In this document: positions 1-10,662 of the stretch, one piece after another
Position numbering within the stretch: position 1 is the stretch's first letter
Layout: each line of letters starts with the position of its first letter
Assembly (NCBI GenBank): GCA_050084515.1
Contig: CM114274.1
Location: 24,118,001 to 24,182,000, forward strand
Direction: 5' to 3'
From: Blasia pusilla
Taxonomy: Eukaryota > Marchantiophyta > Marchantiopsida > Blasiales
Length of the DNA stretch: 64,000 nt
Made by a program: the position numbers and the translations under genes
The notes under the pieces: model-generated
The model's input: only the letters and a program-made list of their open reading frames with translations
Database searches by the model: none
What the model was told of the DNA's origin: nothing

Positions 1-326
1 TCTCGCCCACTTACCTAACTATGAAAAGCTGCTTGTTTCTCATGTCTGTAAGTGTTGTCTAGCATCAAAGTCACATGAGCTAGAGTAATGCCCTTTAATT
101 GCGTCGAAAATTTCCTGGATTGCACACTGAATTTGTCATGGTCTGGAAAGGAACAGGTGAAGAGTTCAAATTTACTAGCAAGTGGTGATTGTGGACTTTA
201 CTTTTAGAGTGTAACACTTACACTCTCAAAATAAGAACTGATTGTGAAATAAGCTCCTAAACTCCCACCCAAAAGTGAAGATATTGTGGAGTAACCTCTT
301 TCTGTCTTTCAACTGTTGACATGCAG

Positions 327-789
327 GTTAAGGTTGTTTGCCAGTTTAAGGGCCGGGAATTGGATTTCAAAGACCTTGCCGTGAAGTTGTTCGAGCGTTT
401 TCAGGAGGAGATAGGCGAGGTAGTATTTCTATTTGTAACAAGTTTTCAAATATCGCGACCTTGAGGTCATACTTGCTTTGAAGGTGCCGAAGAGAATTTT
501 GGAGATTGGTGGAGTGACTTGTGGCAAGTAACCTCTTACAAGCTTGATGGGCAGCAGTGTTTAACCTTGGAAAGCGAGTCCAATTGAAAGTTTGTACTCA
601 TGCACATCTATATGTATGTGACAGCTTGCCATCGTGGAGACAAAGATTACGTTCGAGGGCAAGACCATGATCATGGTACTAACTCCAAACAAAGCTGCAC
701 AACAAAAGGCTCAAGCGCTTGTGCAGTCTGTGGCATCCAAGGCCAAGACACAAGCAGGAGAAAAAAGCGAGACTGCAGCGTCAGTTTAG
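327..789 (+). CDS. Plastid translation initiation factor IF-3, last two exons (partial)
   Basis: These are the C-terminal exons of a bacterial-type translation initiation factor IF-3, which in plants acts on the 30S subunit in plastids. Exon 327..419 follows a pyrimidine-rich tract and an ATGCAG acceptor and reads VKVVCQFKGRELDFKDLAVK, then LFERFQEEIGE. Exon 625..789 starts LAIVETKITFEGKTMIMVLT and ends at TAG 787-789. The [F/V]KGRE block and the closing EGKTMIMVL-PNK block are hallmarks of the IF-3 C-terminal domain. Both junctions are phase 0. After PNK about 30 residues rich in Ala, Gln, Lys and Ser follow (AAQQKAQALVQSVASKAKTQ), longer than bacterial IF-3 and typical of an extended plastid tail. 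The N-terminal domain and transit peptide would lie to the left, outside the window. A mitochondrial IF-3 is the alternative, but the fit is closer to the plastid type. Confidence 0.85.
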
Positions 790-1007
790 TTTTTGTTCAA
801 CATTCATAGGGCGTCATTGTAGAGTACATTTTGATGGAATAATTACTGATTCATGTAGCTGTTCATTATCTGCCTTGTAAATGTAGTATGAGTAAATTTT
901 TTTCTTCAATCAATGTGCCTCCGGGCACATTATTAGATGAGTGTTATAAAGTTCCCATGTCTCATTCAAGAGGTTTGATAGATTTGATGAAAGTTGCTTC
1001 TTTGACA

Positions 1008-1190
1008 GACTGGGCTCAAAAAGAGACACAACAACTCGCAACAAGTTTGACGAAATCCTTCTCCAAATCGTAGGATTTCCGAATGCTCACGTATCATTGA
1101 AAGACTGGGCTCAAAAAGACTGGCAACAACTCGCAAAAAGTTGATGAAACCCTTTTCCAAATCGTAGGATTTCCGAATGCTCACGTATCA
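1008..1190. repeat. Diverged ~88-bp direct duplication downstream of the IF-3 gene
   Basis: 1008..1096 and 1103..1190 are two nearly adjacent copies of the same segment. Both start GACTGGGCTCAAAAAGA and end in the identical stretch from CAAATCGTAGGATTTCC to CTCACGTATCA. The copies differ by a few substitutions and small indels in the middle. They are separated by 6 bases and lie about 220 bases beyond the IF-3 stop, possibly in its 3' UTR. Confidence 0.85.
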
Positions 1191-3019
1191 ACGAGTAGAT
1201 GGCCGACCAGGTCAACAAGCCCACACTAATCGACCAGGTATGGTGGGACCCTGCTTGAAAAGATTGGGATCAGCAACACTTGCGTATTTAGGAGTGAGAT
1301 GGAGCCCTACTTTGAAGCATGGGATCACCAGCAGAAGCACGTAAATAAGCCCCAGTTTTGCGTACAGCGAAAGATACAAGAAATTATACCCAAGGTTAGA
1401 AGACGGCTATAGATATGCATGGAAGTGTATTTCAATAGAGTCCCTTCAAGTTGTCTCTAAAAGTCTATGCCACCCTCGCTTTATTCGAAAATATGTGTTA
1501 AATCTCTCAAAGTCACAAGTCTTTGGAGGAAGCCTCAACAAAGCTATGACATGCGCAATCAATTCTTATAATCACATACTCTAATAACGACGTCAAAACC
1601 TTTTTGGCCTTTAAAGGTAATGTATTTTCAATTTCTAAAGAAAATGAATAGAGAAAAGCAATCACCGGAATTATACGGATAAAAATATTCCCTTCGGAAA
1701 AGATTTTTAAAAAAATTTATTATCATTATTATTATTATTAAATCTTCATTTGTGCAAAATGTTATTTGACTTGTGTCGTCCAAACCATTAATATGATCTG
1801 CAATTTTCGGGAAGTTTGTGTATCTAAGAGTGAAACCATTTGCCTCGTTGGAAAGCACACATTGCATGTTGTCTTTTCATAAAAGGTTAGTGAAGAAATA
1901 TTCTAGAAACAATTGTGCATTTAACAATTTGTATGACAATATTTGATTTGAAACTTTTGGGTTTCTAAACGGCACAATAACTTTACCAATGGATAGAATG
2001 TAGGGAGAACTAGATTTCCCTAGTGAAAGTGACCATGACTTTTTTAGGGTAGGAACCCTAAAAAACATAAGGAATGTTCTCCAAATGGAGTAAATCGTGA
2101 ATGTAAGACTAAACTTTTGAAATCCTTTTGTGTTGATCCCACTCACTCAAATCTGCACATGTTTCTCATTGCAATGCATTGGAGCACTGATTAGAGTGTT
2201 AAGCTATGTTGTTGTTAGCATAGGGCCCAAGAAGAATAGAAAAGCACGGGATTCTTCATACTTTCTTTGTAGCTTATTGCTACCCATGGAGAGTTTCCCA
2301 ATCTTTTATTTGCTGCAATGGTTGTGTTATAACATCTTTTGATTAATTGCCAAACCTTCAACTGAAAGGCTTCATAGGTGTGATGTTCCGACTTATGGTA
2401 AATTGCTCAAACTTTGAAAGGACTCGAGAGTTATGTTGTTTCAACTTACAGTGAATGAAGATTTGTGACCTTTTAGAGGCGGAATTTGAGCAAAGATGCT
2501 TGATCTAACAAGCATTACCACATGACGCAGGCGTCAAGATGGAAAACTCTAGTAGCTACCATACTCAGCTCCAAGAGATTCGCCACCAAATGTGCAATGT
2601 AGGTGGCAAATTTTCATATCACATGGTGGGAAACCAATCCATAAGCTACATAAGCAAATTGTACACAACCCTTGTCTGCCCATATGAGCATGAAAAAAGA
2701 CTACGAGCTGCAGATCCACTAGTCGATCGTGCAGGGGAATCTGGTCTTGTAATGTTGAGCCATCCACGAATGTTGAGATGGCCTGCAAAACTGTCCATGT
2801 GACCTCCTTGCATCTTGAGCTTGCTCATGCATCACTGTTTCCTGCACAAAATCGCCAGTAGGAACCTTCGCTATGCCGTCACCAACTTCTCTCCCCGGGT
2901 AAGAAGTGTCCTCGCATCTTCTGCTTGGTGCATGAAAGAGACTATCATTTTAGCCTATGAACAGCTATTCTACAAAACATGGAACAATGATGAACATGGC
3001 AGTTCCAATTAGGAATATC
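1191..3019. other. Intergenic stretch between convergent IF-3 and kinase genes
   Basis: I see no supported gene here. The two flanking genes converge, so 3' UTRs are expected at both ends. 1200-1340 holds two loosely similar short segments (GGTGGGACCCTGCTTGAAAAGATTGGGATCA-like, later with TGGAGCCCTACTTTGAAGCA). 1690-1745 is A+T-rich with a short (ATT)n run. Open frames of 60 to 90 codons on both strands around 2540-2830 overlap each other and show no family signature. Confidence 0.5.
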
Positions 3020-6000
3020 TCAAGCTACAAGGCAACTCCAACTTCCTGTTTGGAAAGACTTTGTACTTGAAAAACCAGCAAATTTCTCTTTCTCAGCTAA
3101 AAAACTTACAAACAGACTACCACGTACAAGAAGGTATGAAACTGACCGGCAACCGCAATCCATGAAAGTTCTTGGGGTACATTCATATCCGATTCGACAG
3201 CCATCTTTGCTGCTGCCACCCCATATGCCAAAGCTTGAACTTCTGCCAGATTGTTTGACAAAGCGGCTAAAGCCCCAGCCACCAAACAATCTCCAGCACC
3301 ACTTAACTTCACAACTGTTGTTGGCAATGCAGGATAATGGTGGTACAAAATTTGACCACTACCATCAGTGGAGCAGAGTACAGCTCCTTTACTTCCTAAA
3401 GTCAAAACAATAAACTTTACACCTGCTTCAAGTAGCTCTCTGATGGGCACCTGCAGTTCTTGACCCAAAACAGTACCCACAGTTTCTGCACCATTTCCTT
3501 GTGCAAGGATCACATGATGTGGACCAGTTCCTTTCTTGTATCTACTGTTATGAAGAGCTTCAGACATTGCCACCAGTTCTGCCTCATTTGGTGATATAAA
3601 TGTAATCTGCTTCACCGTCATGAAACAAGTTAGACAAGTTTACTAGGAGAATTGTGGTATCACTGAGACGATCTACAGTGATGCATGAGCAAGCTCAAGA
3701 TGCAAGTTTTGAGCTCGGAAAATCAATAGCACCAGTCGAACATATGTCTATTGATTCGACAAGGATACTCACCGATGACAACAGATCTGTTGCTCTCACG
3801 GACTTTGCAACTGACACTGGTTCAAACCATACAGGTACACCTGCATCACTTGCCACTGCAACATCCGGTTGATTTCCAAATCACCTTGTGTGGACTAAAC
3901 ATCTCCAGGTTTTCCTTTCCTTCCATGATGGGCTGACTATGCGAGTGAAAAGCAGGACCCATATCATCATGACTGTATTCACTGTTGGATTATAAACCTG
4001 GCATGAAATGCTGATACAACAGCAGAGAGGAAGAAACAGGAGCTTGGTTTTACAGCACCCTTGAATCTGAGCTTTCAAGCCTCGTCACCATTCAAGTGAA
4101 TGCAACTCTTCAAGGACTTACAATAGGTATGCTACCTGGACTTACAATAGGTATGATACCTTTTGACACAGTGAATTTTCATGCTTAAGGGTGACTCTTT
4201 GAATATCTTTTCCATAGAATCAAAATTGAGGGCTTCAGAAGGGGATACTTCGTCCAAAAGTAATGAAGGAAAGCTTACATTTGCAGGCTGCTCTGAGGGC
4301 AAAAGGATGTAAGTTGGCATCAAGCAGAACAGCCGGAGCGGATTGAATCTCTGCTGCAAACCTTTCAATCCATTTGGGAGTCAAATGTTCCTCCTGTACA
4401 GATTTTTATCACATGTGCATATGCATCAGTGCACATGAGGGAAGAGGCCCATTTGAAGAAACTTGTAAACTTCACTTGAAAAAGAGTCAACTTCGACTCT
4501 TTTTCAAGTGATATTTCATCATTTCTCGAGAGAATCTCTATTCCATCTTCAAATCTCTCCTATTTTTCAACAACCACCACAGTCAAGCAGATGTGCAGGG
4601 AAGCACGCTTCAAGCACAAGCTTTACATTGACTCACAATGGCATGTGTGTCTGCCACTGCAGCTGCTAGTTCCCCTCTGCCATCAAACACCGCAGACACC
4701 ACTGGTGTTGAAACTCCATCACATCTGCGAATACCTATAGCCCACAAAACAGGAGCAGGCCAAACCAATGACTCAACATGTTTCTGCAAAGAAGTTGAAC
4801 TTGAAGAAAGACTCCAAGGAATTATCTTCTTCACAGTGGCATCGAAAGAATTCCATCATCAAACAAGCACAGATTCTGGCTTCAATCTAGAATTGGAACT
4901 AGCCACTGCAAGCAACGAAACGAAAGGCTCACCTTTCACCTCCAGCCCAAGTGAACACCAGTGTTCCAACAGTAGATCTCCTGCAGACCAACATACACAC
5001 ACACACACACACTCACTCACTCACTCCACATCTGCCAACAGTTTCTGTGCTCGTCCACTTCCACGAAGATGACAAACTCTGCACAGACTCTGCGATTTGA
5101 GAAGCATACACATTGTGTGAGCCGGGAGCATAGATTCACATCACCCAATTTCATCGTTGGTTACGGACCTGCCATATCATCTCCGACCATGCTGATAAAG
5201 AAGGCTGGCGCATCTAGTCTGGCCAGGCACTCGGCCACATTCCGCCCCACTCCCCCTCTGACATAGCATACCTGCAAGCCCCTCAATCAAAACTGCCAAA
5301 TTCCTCGTGTGGGAGGAGAAATCCAGACACTACATTGGCTGCAATGCTGAGGACACGATGCATGGGAGGGTAATCGATGACATTTACAGCTGCCAATAGA
5401 CGCCCACAAGTCTGAGTCGAAGAAACATCCCAAACGCACAAACCCTGCATCGGTAGGTAGGTGCAACGGCATCTAGCAGCTCATGTTGGCCGATTGCTAG
5501 GGTGACCTCGAACTCTCGCCCCCATTTCACACGGCAACAACACCAGCAGCAGAAGAGACGACCATACCTGGCCGGGGGTAGTGGTGCCAGGTTGGAGCTC
5601 ATGAGAAGAAGGAGATGCTTGAATGTCCAGAACCATCCCGCCAATCACCACCGGTATTCCTGTCTTCTTTGCGCGGAGATCTCCCCGTACCTGATCCAAG
5701 CAGCTTAGACCTTGGTCCCACCGGTTGCACTCCCAAGTGTCCCCCGAGAGGTCTCAGACATGAGCTGAGAATGTGCAATATGGAAAACGCAGAAGACGAA
5801 ATTCGCAGACGTAGAGGAAGTGGGTATCTTTGAAGCTACTGGCAAAGCATCGAGATTTCGAACTAACCAAGACGTAAAGCGAATCACATGCATCACATGT
5901 GGGAAGCTTACGATTAACGGCGAGTCCGAAGCTTCCGGCGCTACGATATGGTGCATCAAAACCTCCAGGCGACGACGATGGCGTGGCCCTCCCACGCCTG

Positions 6001-6031
6001 CGCCGCTCCGGTGTGACTGATCTGAAGCCAT
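3020..6031 (-). CDS. PfkB-family kinase, probable pseudouridine kinase (nine exons)
   Basis: The product probably phosphorylates pseudouridine to pseudouridine 5'-phosphate, the first step of pseudouridine catabolism, done by the peroxisomal kinase PUKI in Arabidopsis. On the minus strand the exons are 6031-5912, 5690-5568, 5271-5169, 4980-4933, 4734-4637, 4393-4279, 3855-3773, 3606-3147 and 3096-3020. All phases join and give 408 residues. The PfkB core opens at about residue 53 with IPVVIGGMVLDI, then YVRGGVGRNVAE (84-95, the first PfkB signature with GG), VPVWFEPVSVAKS (about 209-221), ITFISPNEAELVAM (231-244) and KLSGAGDCLVAGAL (330-343), where D336 is the expected catalytic base. The start is the ATG at 6029-6031. 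The first 40 residues (exon 1) are basic, unconserved and the least certain part. Ribokinase-like or adenosine-kinase-like alternatives fit the SPNEAEL and VPVWFEPVS blocks less well. No pseudouridine-phosphate glycosylase gene adjoins it, and the glycosylase is not fused. Confidence 0.85.
4114..4161. repeat. 24-bp tandem duplication in kinase intron 6
   Basis: GGACTTACAATAGGTATGCT + ACCT occurs twice head to tail (4114-4137 and 4138-4161) with one mismatch. It lies in the intron between exons 4279-4393 and 3773-3855. Confidence 0.85.
4472..4511. repeat. Perfect 17-bp inverted repeat in kinase intron 5
   Basis: Arms 4472-4488 (TCACTTGAAAAAGAGTC) and 4495-4511 are perfect reverse complements around the 6-base loop AACTTC. 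It sits in the 243-base intron between kinase exons 4637-4734 and 4279-4393. RNA of either strand would fold into a stem-loop. Its role is unknown. Confidence 0.9.
4994..5027. repeat. (AC)n followed by (ACTC)n microsatellite in kinase intron 3
   Basis: A run of about eight AC units passes directly into ACTC tetranucleotides. It lies in the intron just 5' (on the minus strand) of the 48-base exon 4933-4980. Confidence 0.8.
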
Positions 6032-7930
6032 CTCCAGCTATCAACGCTCTGGAACTGGAAATTCGCTCAGGAAACTCCTGCACTCCTCTCCCTCCTCCTA
6101 CAGCATACAGAAGTGAATTTTGCTCCGCCAAATCCTGCCCTCCTCCTCCTCCTCTCTTTTCAGGACTGAAATTTGATCTGCAAAATCGTCCTCCTACCGA
6201 TTTGAAATTAGCTCAGCAAGATCCTGCCCTCCTCCTCCTCCTCCTCTTCTTCTTCCTCACATGGATCGCAAAAGCTTCAAAACCACTTCCCCGTCCTCCA
6301 TAAACCCTCGCTCGCACGGTCTTGCTATTTCCTTCCCTAACAAAACTTTCGTGAGTGAATGAGAAAAAGAATCCTAGTAGCTGACACCGTCTTGATCCGC
6401 TGTGTACAACATGCCTATAATAAAGTTCGCAATGAAACGCAACGAGAACAGATGGAATGAAGAGAATTAAGTATCAAATTTTATCGTGAGCAAAACTGAT
6501 CTTACTATGTGCCCCAGCGGGAGAAACAGGGTGATGGAGAGGAGATCGCTTAAAACTCGTTTCACAAGTTTAATGGGATTAGTGACAGCCGAGAATCCTC
6601 TGCGGCCGGATGATTGCGAGGGTTTCTCGTTTGTAACACTTCGGTGGTGCGCATTCACTTGGATCTTGGGAGTCGGGGACAGGTTTCTTAAGTCCGTCTG
6701 CCTACAGCACCGAATCTGCAATGCTGTGCTCGAGGGCAGGAGGAGGAGGAGGATCAGAACGCGGGAAAGCTCATGGACTGAGAAAGGATTTCGTTGGCAA
6801 GGTGTTGGGAAGCTGCTGCCGTTGTAGGCCCTAAACACAATTCCATATCAGAGGAATTCCGGACCGTCCGAGTTTGGAACCGATGGTAATCAACAAGGGC
6901 AACCAAAGTTGTGGCAGCGACAAGTCGAGCTTCGTCAGCAATGTGCTCGCTACTGAGAATCCAGTCAGCAAATTGCGAGTGGCAATTTCAGAGGTCGATG
7001 CTGAGGATGTACGTCATCTCTTCGAGTCCATTGTATCCTCTTCTCTGACACATGTCGCAACATGTCATCGCCTCTGGAGACCTCAAAAATTGCAGCCAGG
7101 GCTTCAGATATGAGACTCATAATGGAGTCGTGCCTCGAGGGAAGCTGCGAACACGAGGCGCACTGGATTGAAGCGGGCGTTCAGAGAATCAGAGGGCACG
7201 TTCGGGCAGAGGAATGGGCACCCCAAAAGTTGGTGCAGAGTCGTGGCAGAGCTTCATGACATCCTTGAGGTGGTCAATCTCAGTTCTGCTCAGAGATGGG
7301 GATACAAAGTTCGCCATTGAATGGAATGTTACTAAACGCAATTCCGAATCAGAGGCATCAGGTTCCGACTCCGGAACCCTGTGCGGGTCCAGAGCTGAGA
7401 GCGCACGTCAAGAATCACTGCGAACGGCGTGTAATTAGCCCTGCCACATCCGCTGGGACGAGATTACAATGGCTGACAGAAGATTACAATCAGTGGGGTG
7501 GAGGACCAGGCCTTCCCGAATCGGCATCCAATCTTCGGAGCGGACACGCTCAAGCTGCCTCTACTGAGACTGCACATTTCTGGACGCGTTCAATGATAGT
7601 CACAGGTTTTGATTCTTTGAATCGGTGCACCATTCGTGGGTCCATAAAGGAGCTTTCTTCCTCGGTTCCTGTGCTCCGCCCTTCTTGCCGTTCAAGAAAG
7701 ATTGCCATGGTGACATCTGCAACCCAACAAACAACCACGCTGCGCAATTACTTACGTGTGTGCACGCCTCATACCTCGCTCGACTTCTCATGAGAGTGAC
7801 ATGTTTCATGGGCGCTCTGCCCCGACACGTGAGCTATTACTCGCAGGAGCTGCGAACTGCAGGGGACCTCGACTGGACCTCATGCACAGAAACGACCATC
7901 TCCCTATTTGACACCTGTCCTCAATAATAA
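6032..7930. other. Upstream region of the kinase and mid-GC stretch without a recognised gene
   Basis: 6032-6300 is pyrimidine-rich on the plus strand (several TCCTCC runs, e.g. 6130-6160 and 6225-6255) and likely holds the kinase promoter and leader. On the minus strand 6467-6838 is open for 123 codons and starts MFRAYNGSSFPTPCQRNPFS. It has a basic region and a hydrophobic end, but no family signature and no room for following exons before the kinase. 6870-7900 has mid GC, short frames on both strands and no recognised domain. Decayed coding sequence or a non-coding transcript are both possible. Confidence 0.35.
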
Positions 7931-8299
7931 TGAGATGCTTTTAATAATTAAGTTCCATCTACCTAATGTAGAGAAAGTGTGCAGGACTACTCTTCCTTAA
8001 TGTTAGTATTTACATATATTTGTCATTTTTTTTCTAACCGTCTGAATTATCCACGGGTCCATCTAGTGTGTGTACTAATTACTTTCTCTCCCCATTTTCA
8101 AAAGGGGGCACATTGGTTAAGTGGATCCATGTATTATGGGCTGATGAGGAGTTGGATTAATGCAAAGTTGTACAGGTTTGGTGTAAGTTAGTTAAATGGG
8201 ACTAACTAGGAAGATAGGACACATGTCGCAATAGGAAGCCATTTTAGAGGGTAGGATTGCAAGGTGTTTCTTGTCAAGAGGTATGTTTGAAGTAATAAC

Positions 8300-8545
8300 G
8301 TAGATTATTATTATTATTAGATAATATCTTAGACATCTATATTACTATTATTGCACAATGTAGTGCCCCTTCAATTTCTGAACTCCTCTCTAAACCACAT
8401 CCCATTAGGTCTTGATATGTGTACTTGGCTAATTTGGAGTGATTTTGGGGGAAGGGCATTGATTGGGAGTCCATTAAGATAATGATGGGTAATTCAAATT
8501 ATCCATCATTAGCCCTCGTGCATCGCACGGATACTTACTAGTCCT
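8300..8545. mobile_element. Short non-autonomous repeat, copy 1, with palindromic end
   Basis: The segment runs from an (ATT)n tract and ATCTATATTACTATTATTG through about 150 bases to an inverted repeat at 8480-8494 / 8497-8511 (TAATGATGGGTAATT against AATTATCCATCATTA, one mismatch). Just after it comes GTGCATCGCACGGATACTTA. The same order of blocks recurs at 10025-10275, so this is a dispersed family. It has no coding capacity. The class (MITE-like or Helitron-like) is not determinable here and the borders are approximate. Confidence 0.4.
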
Positions 8546-10024
8546 ACAGCAACAAGAAAATATTTTGGAAAAATGAGCCACAAGAAAACTCTTCACGACG
8601 CATGAAGCAAGAGAAAAAAAGATTGTTTTTTTTCGTGCAATTAATGGGCTTCACACTAGTCCTACATTGTGGGACAACTCCTCCTTGACTTTCAAACTCC
8701 TATTTGATTGACACATGGCATTTGGGGAGTAAGAAAACGTTTTTCATTTGCGCAGCAAGAAAATATTTTATGGGTACACTAGTATCTACAATATTCTCTC
8801 ATAAAATTGAAGCCGTTCTTGCTAGGAAAGTCCTTCCAAAAGTAGTAGGTTCACATTTGTTAAGATTTGAGTGGATTTTGTATGTGTGGACCTTTAATCA
8901 TGCAATATTTGACCTCCTCTAGCATCCATACAAATTTATACCAACATTGGAGTTTCAAGTGTGGTTGACATCTTATGGTTCATAGATGCACGAGGGATAG
9001 ATTGTCAGAAGTTCTGAGTCTCATTCTCAGAAGTTCAGAGACGTTGGCGGAGGTGCTATAAGAATATTTGCATGGACCTAGGATCTTATTTTACAATGTT
9101 GTAAGATGGAAAAACATGGAAGTTACTTACTTATGCTCATTCATTGCACATACGCTCTTACTGGTAGAAGACAATGGGAGAATCTAAGGGAAGTACAACA
9201 AGGGGGTTGTAGAGACTAGGAGAATCTACATGGGTTCAAGGAGGGGGTTTTAAAGAGTGGGGAACTTTCCAAGATCCTATAAAAAAAGATTTTACCAACC
9301 ATCGAAACAATATCCATGAGTGGTTAGATGGACTGGAGATTGGCTTTGGCAAAACAAGATTGCAACTTTTCTAACTAGAGAGTTTGTGGAGAGGTGATAT
9401 CTATGTATCGATGGAGAAATGTCATATGCCCACTTCCCGTGTCTATTCTTTCTTGTACTCACAACTAAAATGAGTTTTTGGGTAAAAGAGGAGTATGGAT
9501 GCAAGGGCTCAAAGCTTCAATATTCATCACCGGATTGATAATCCTACTAGCCAAAAATTAAACAAATAGCTTCTATCTTCCAATGTTATTAAAAACTATT
9601 CTTATTGCCCCACTTCCATGTGTCAATCATATATTTTCAAATAAAGAAACCACCCTCCCATAATAGAATGGATGAAGCTACTAAAAACGTAATTGCTAGG
9701 CTGAAGATTTAAAGATGAAGCTGCTAAAAAGTGCAGAATCCAAATTAAAATAGGATGGGAGGATCATCATAATGCTCTAACATGAACTATGTTTTTGGGG
9801 AAAGAGGAATACAAACGCAACGGTTTTCAAGACAAAATTACTTCAAGTCTTTTGTGATTGATTGGCTTTAGTTGCCCCATCGCATCGTCTCAAATTTGCC
9901 CTCGGAAATCATTCTTTCTTTGTATAAATCAAGAGGTATAAAACTATTTATACCTCTCTTCTCATGCCCAAATAAAGTTTTAATACATGTGGGAACCACA
10001 CTTGCCATTTGAGGTGTACAAATA

Positions 10025-10275
10025 AAAAAATGCATTCCAATCTATATCTATATTATTATTGTCGAATGTCCTCTTGATTTTCATACACTTCTCCTATTGA
10101 CTACAATCAAGTTTAACCTATCGATACTTTACATGCGGGCTTAACTTAGGGTTAATTTTAGGGCATGAGGTCAGCTTTGGAGGTTAGTCAAATTAGCACG
10201 CCGGTAGAGGTCATTCAAGTACATGGTCAAGGTAATGATAGGTGATTCTATTTACCCATCATTACTTATCCCATT
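10025..10275. mobile_element. Short non-autonomous repeat, copy 2
   Basis: It shares the opening TATCTATATTATTATTGTCG and a tail around 10235-10258 (TAATGATAGGTGATTC ... TTTACCCATCATTAC) with the copy at 8300-8545. The inverted repeat is more decayed here, with about three mismatches. The middle is diverged. Borders are approximate. Confidence 0.35.
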
Positions 10276-10662
10276 ACTTGTTTGGTGCCTCACATCACAC
10301 CTATATCTACCATTCTTCTATATCTCACATTAAATAAACCTACACATTACCCATGCATAATACACATCCCGTCACATTTCTACCCATGTATCAACCAAAA
10401 TGAAAATTCTATCTCCTAAGAATACATAGAAATTTTCATAAGGAAATTAATTAAATAAAGAAATAACCACACAAAACTCACTTTCCATAAAACCCCTACG
10501 GATGCCTCTTTCAAGACCCACTTTGTCAGGTCATCCGGTTTGATACGTGTAGCTATATGGAGGAATGGCCGTGTCTGTGGGAGCGTGTTTTCGAATTTTG
10601 CTTCAGCGCAGGAGATGCAGGAGCGGATGATGTGAGCTCTAAGGGGTTACGAGCTCGAGGCG

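Larger units (their letters stand above)
7931..10556. other. A+T-rich gene-free region with repeat relics
   Basis: The base composition drops abruptly to A+T-rich just after 7930. No open frame here carries a recognisable domain. It contains (ATT)n runs near 8310 and 10050 and two copies of a short repeat listed separately. It looks like old transposon debris. Confidence 0.5.

Noticed and set aside
5691-5764. Kinase start at the in-frame TTG (5699) or at the ATG at 5762-5764
   Set aside because: TTG is not a plausible plant start. The ATG at 5764 is in another frame, and joining it would need a 20-base intron. The ATG at 6031 with a GTAAGC donor joins in phase.
6467-6838. 123-codon minus frame resembling a transit peptide plus hydrophobic segment
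   Set aside because: No known family, no downstream exons before the kinase start, and an equally open plus frame.
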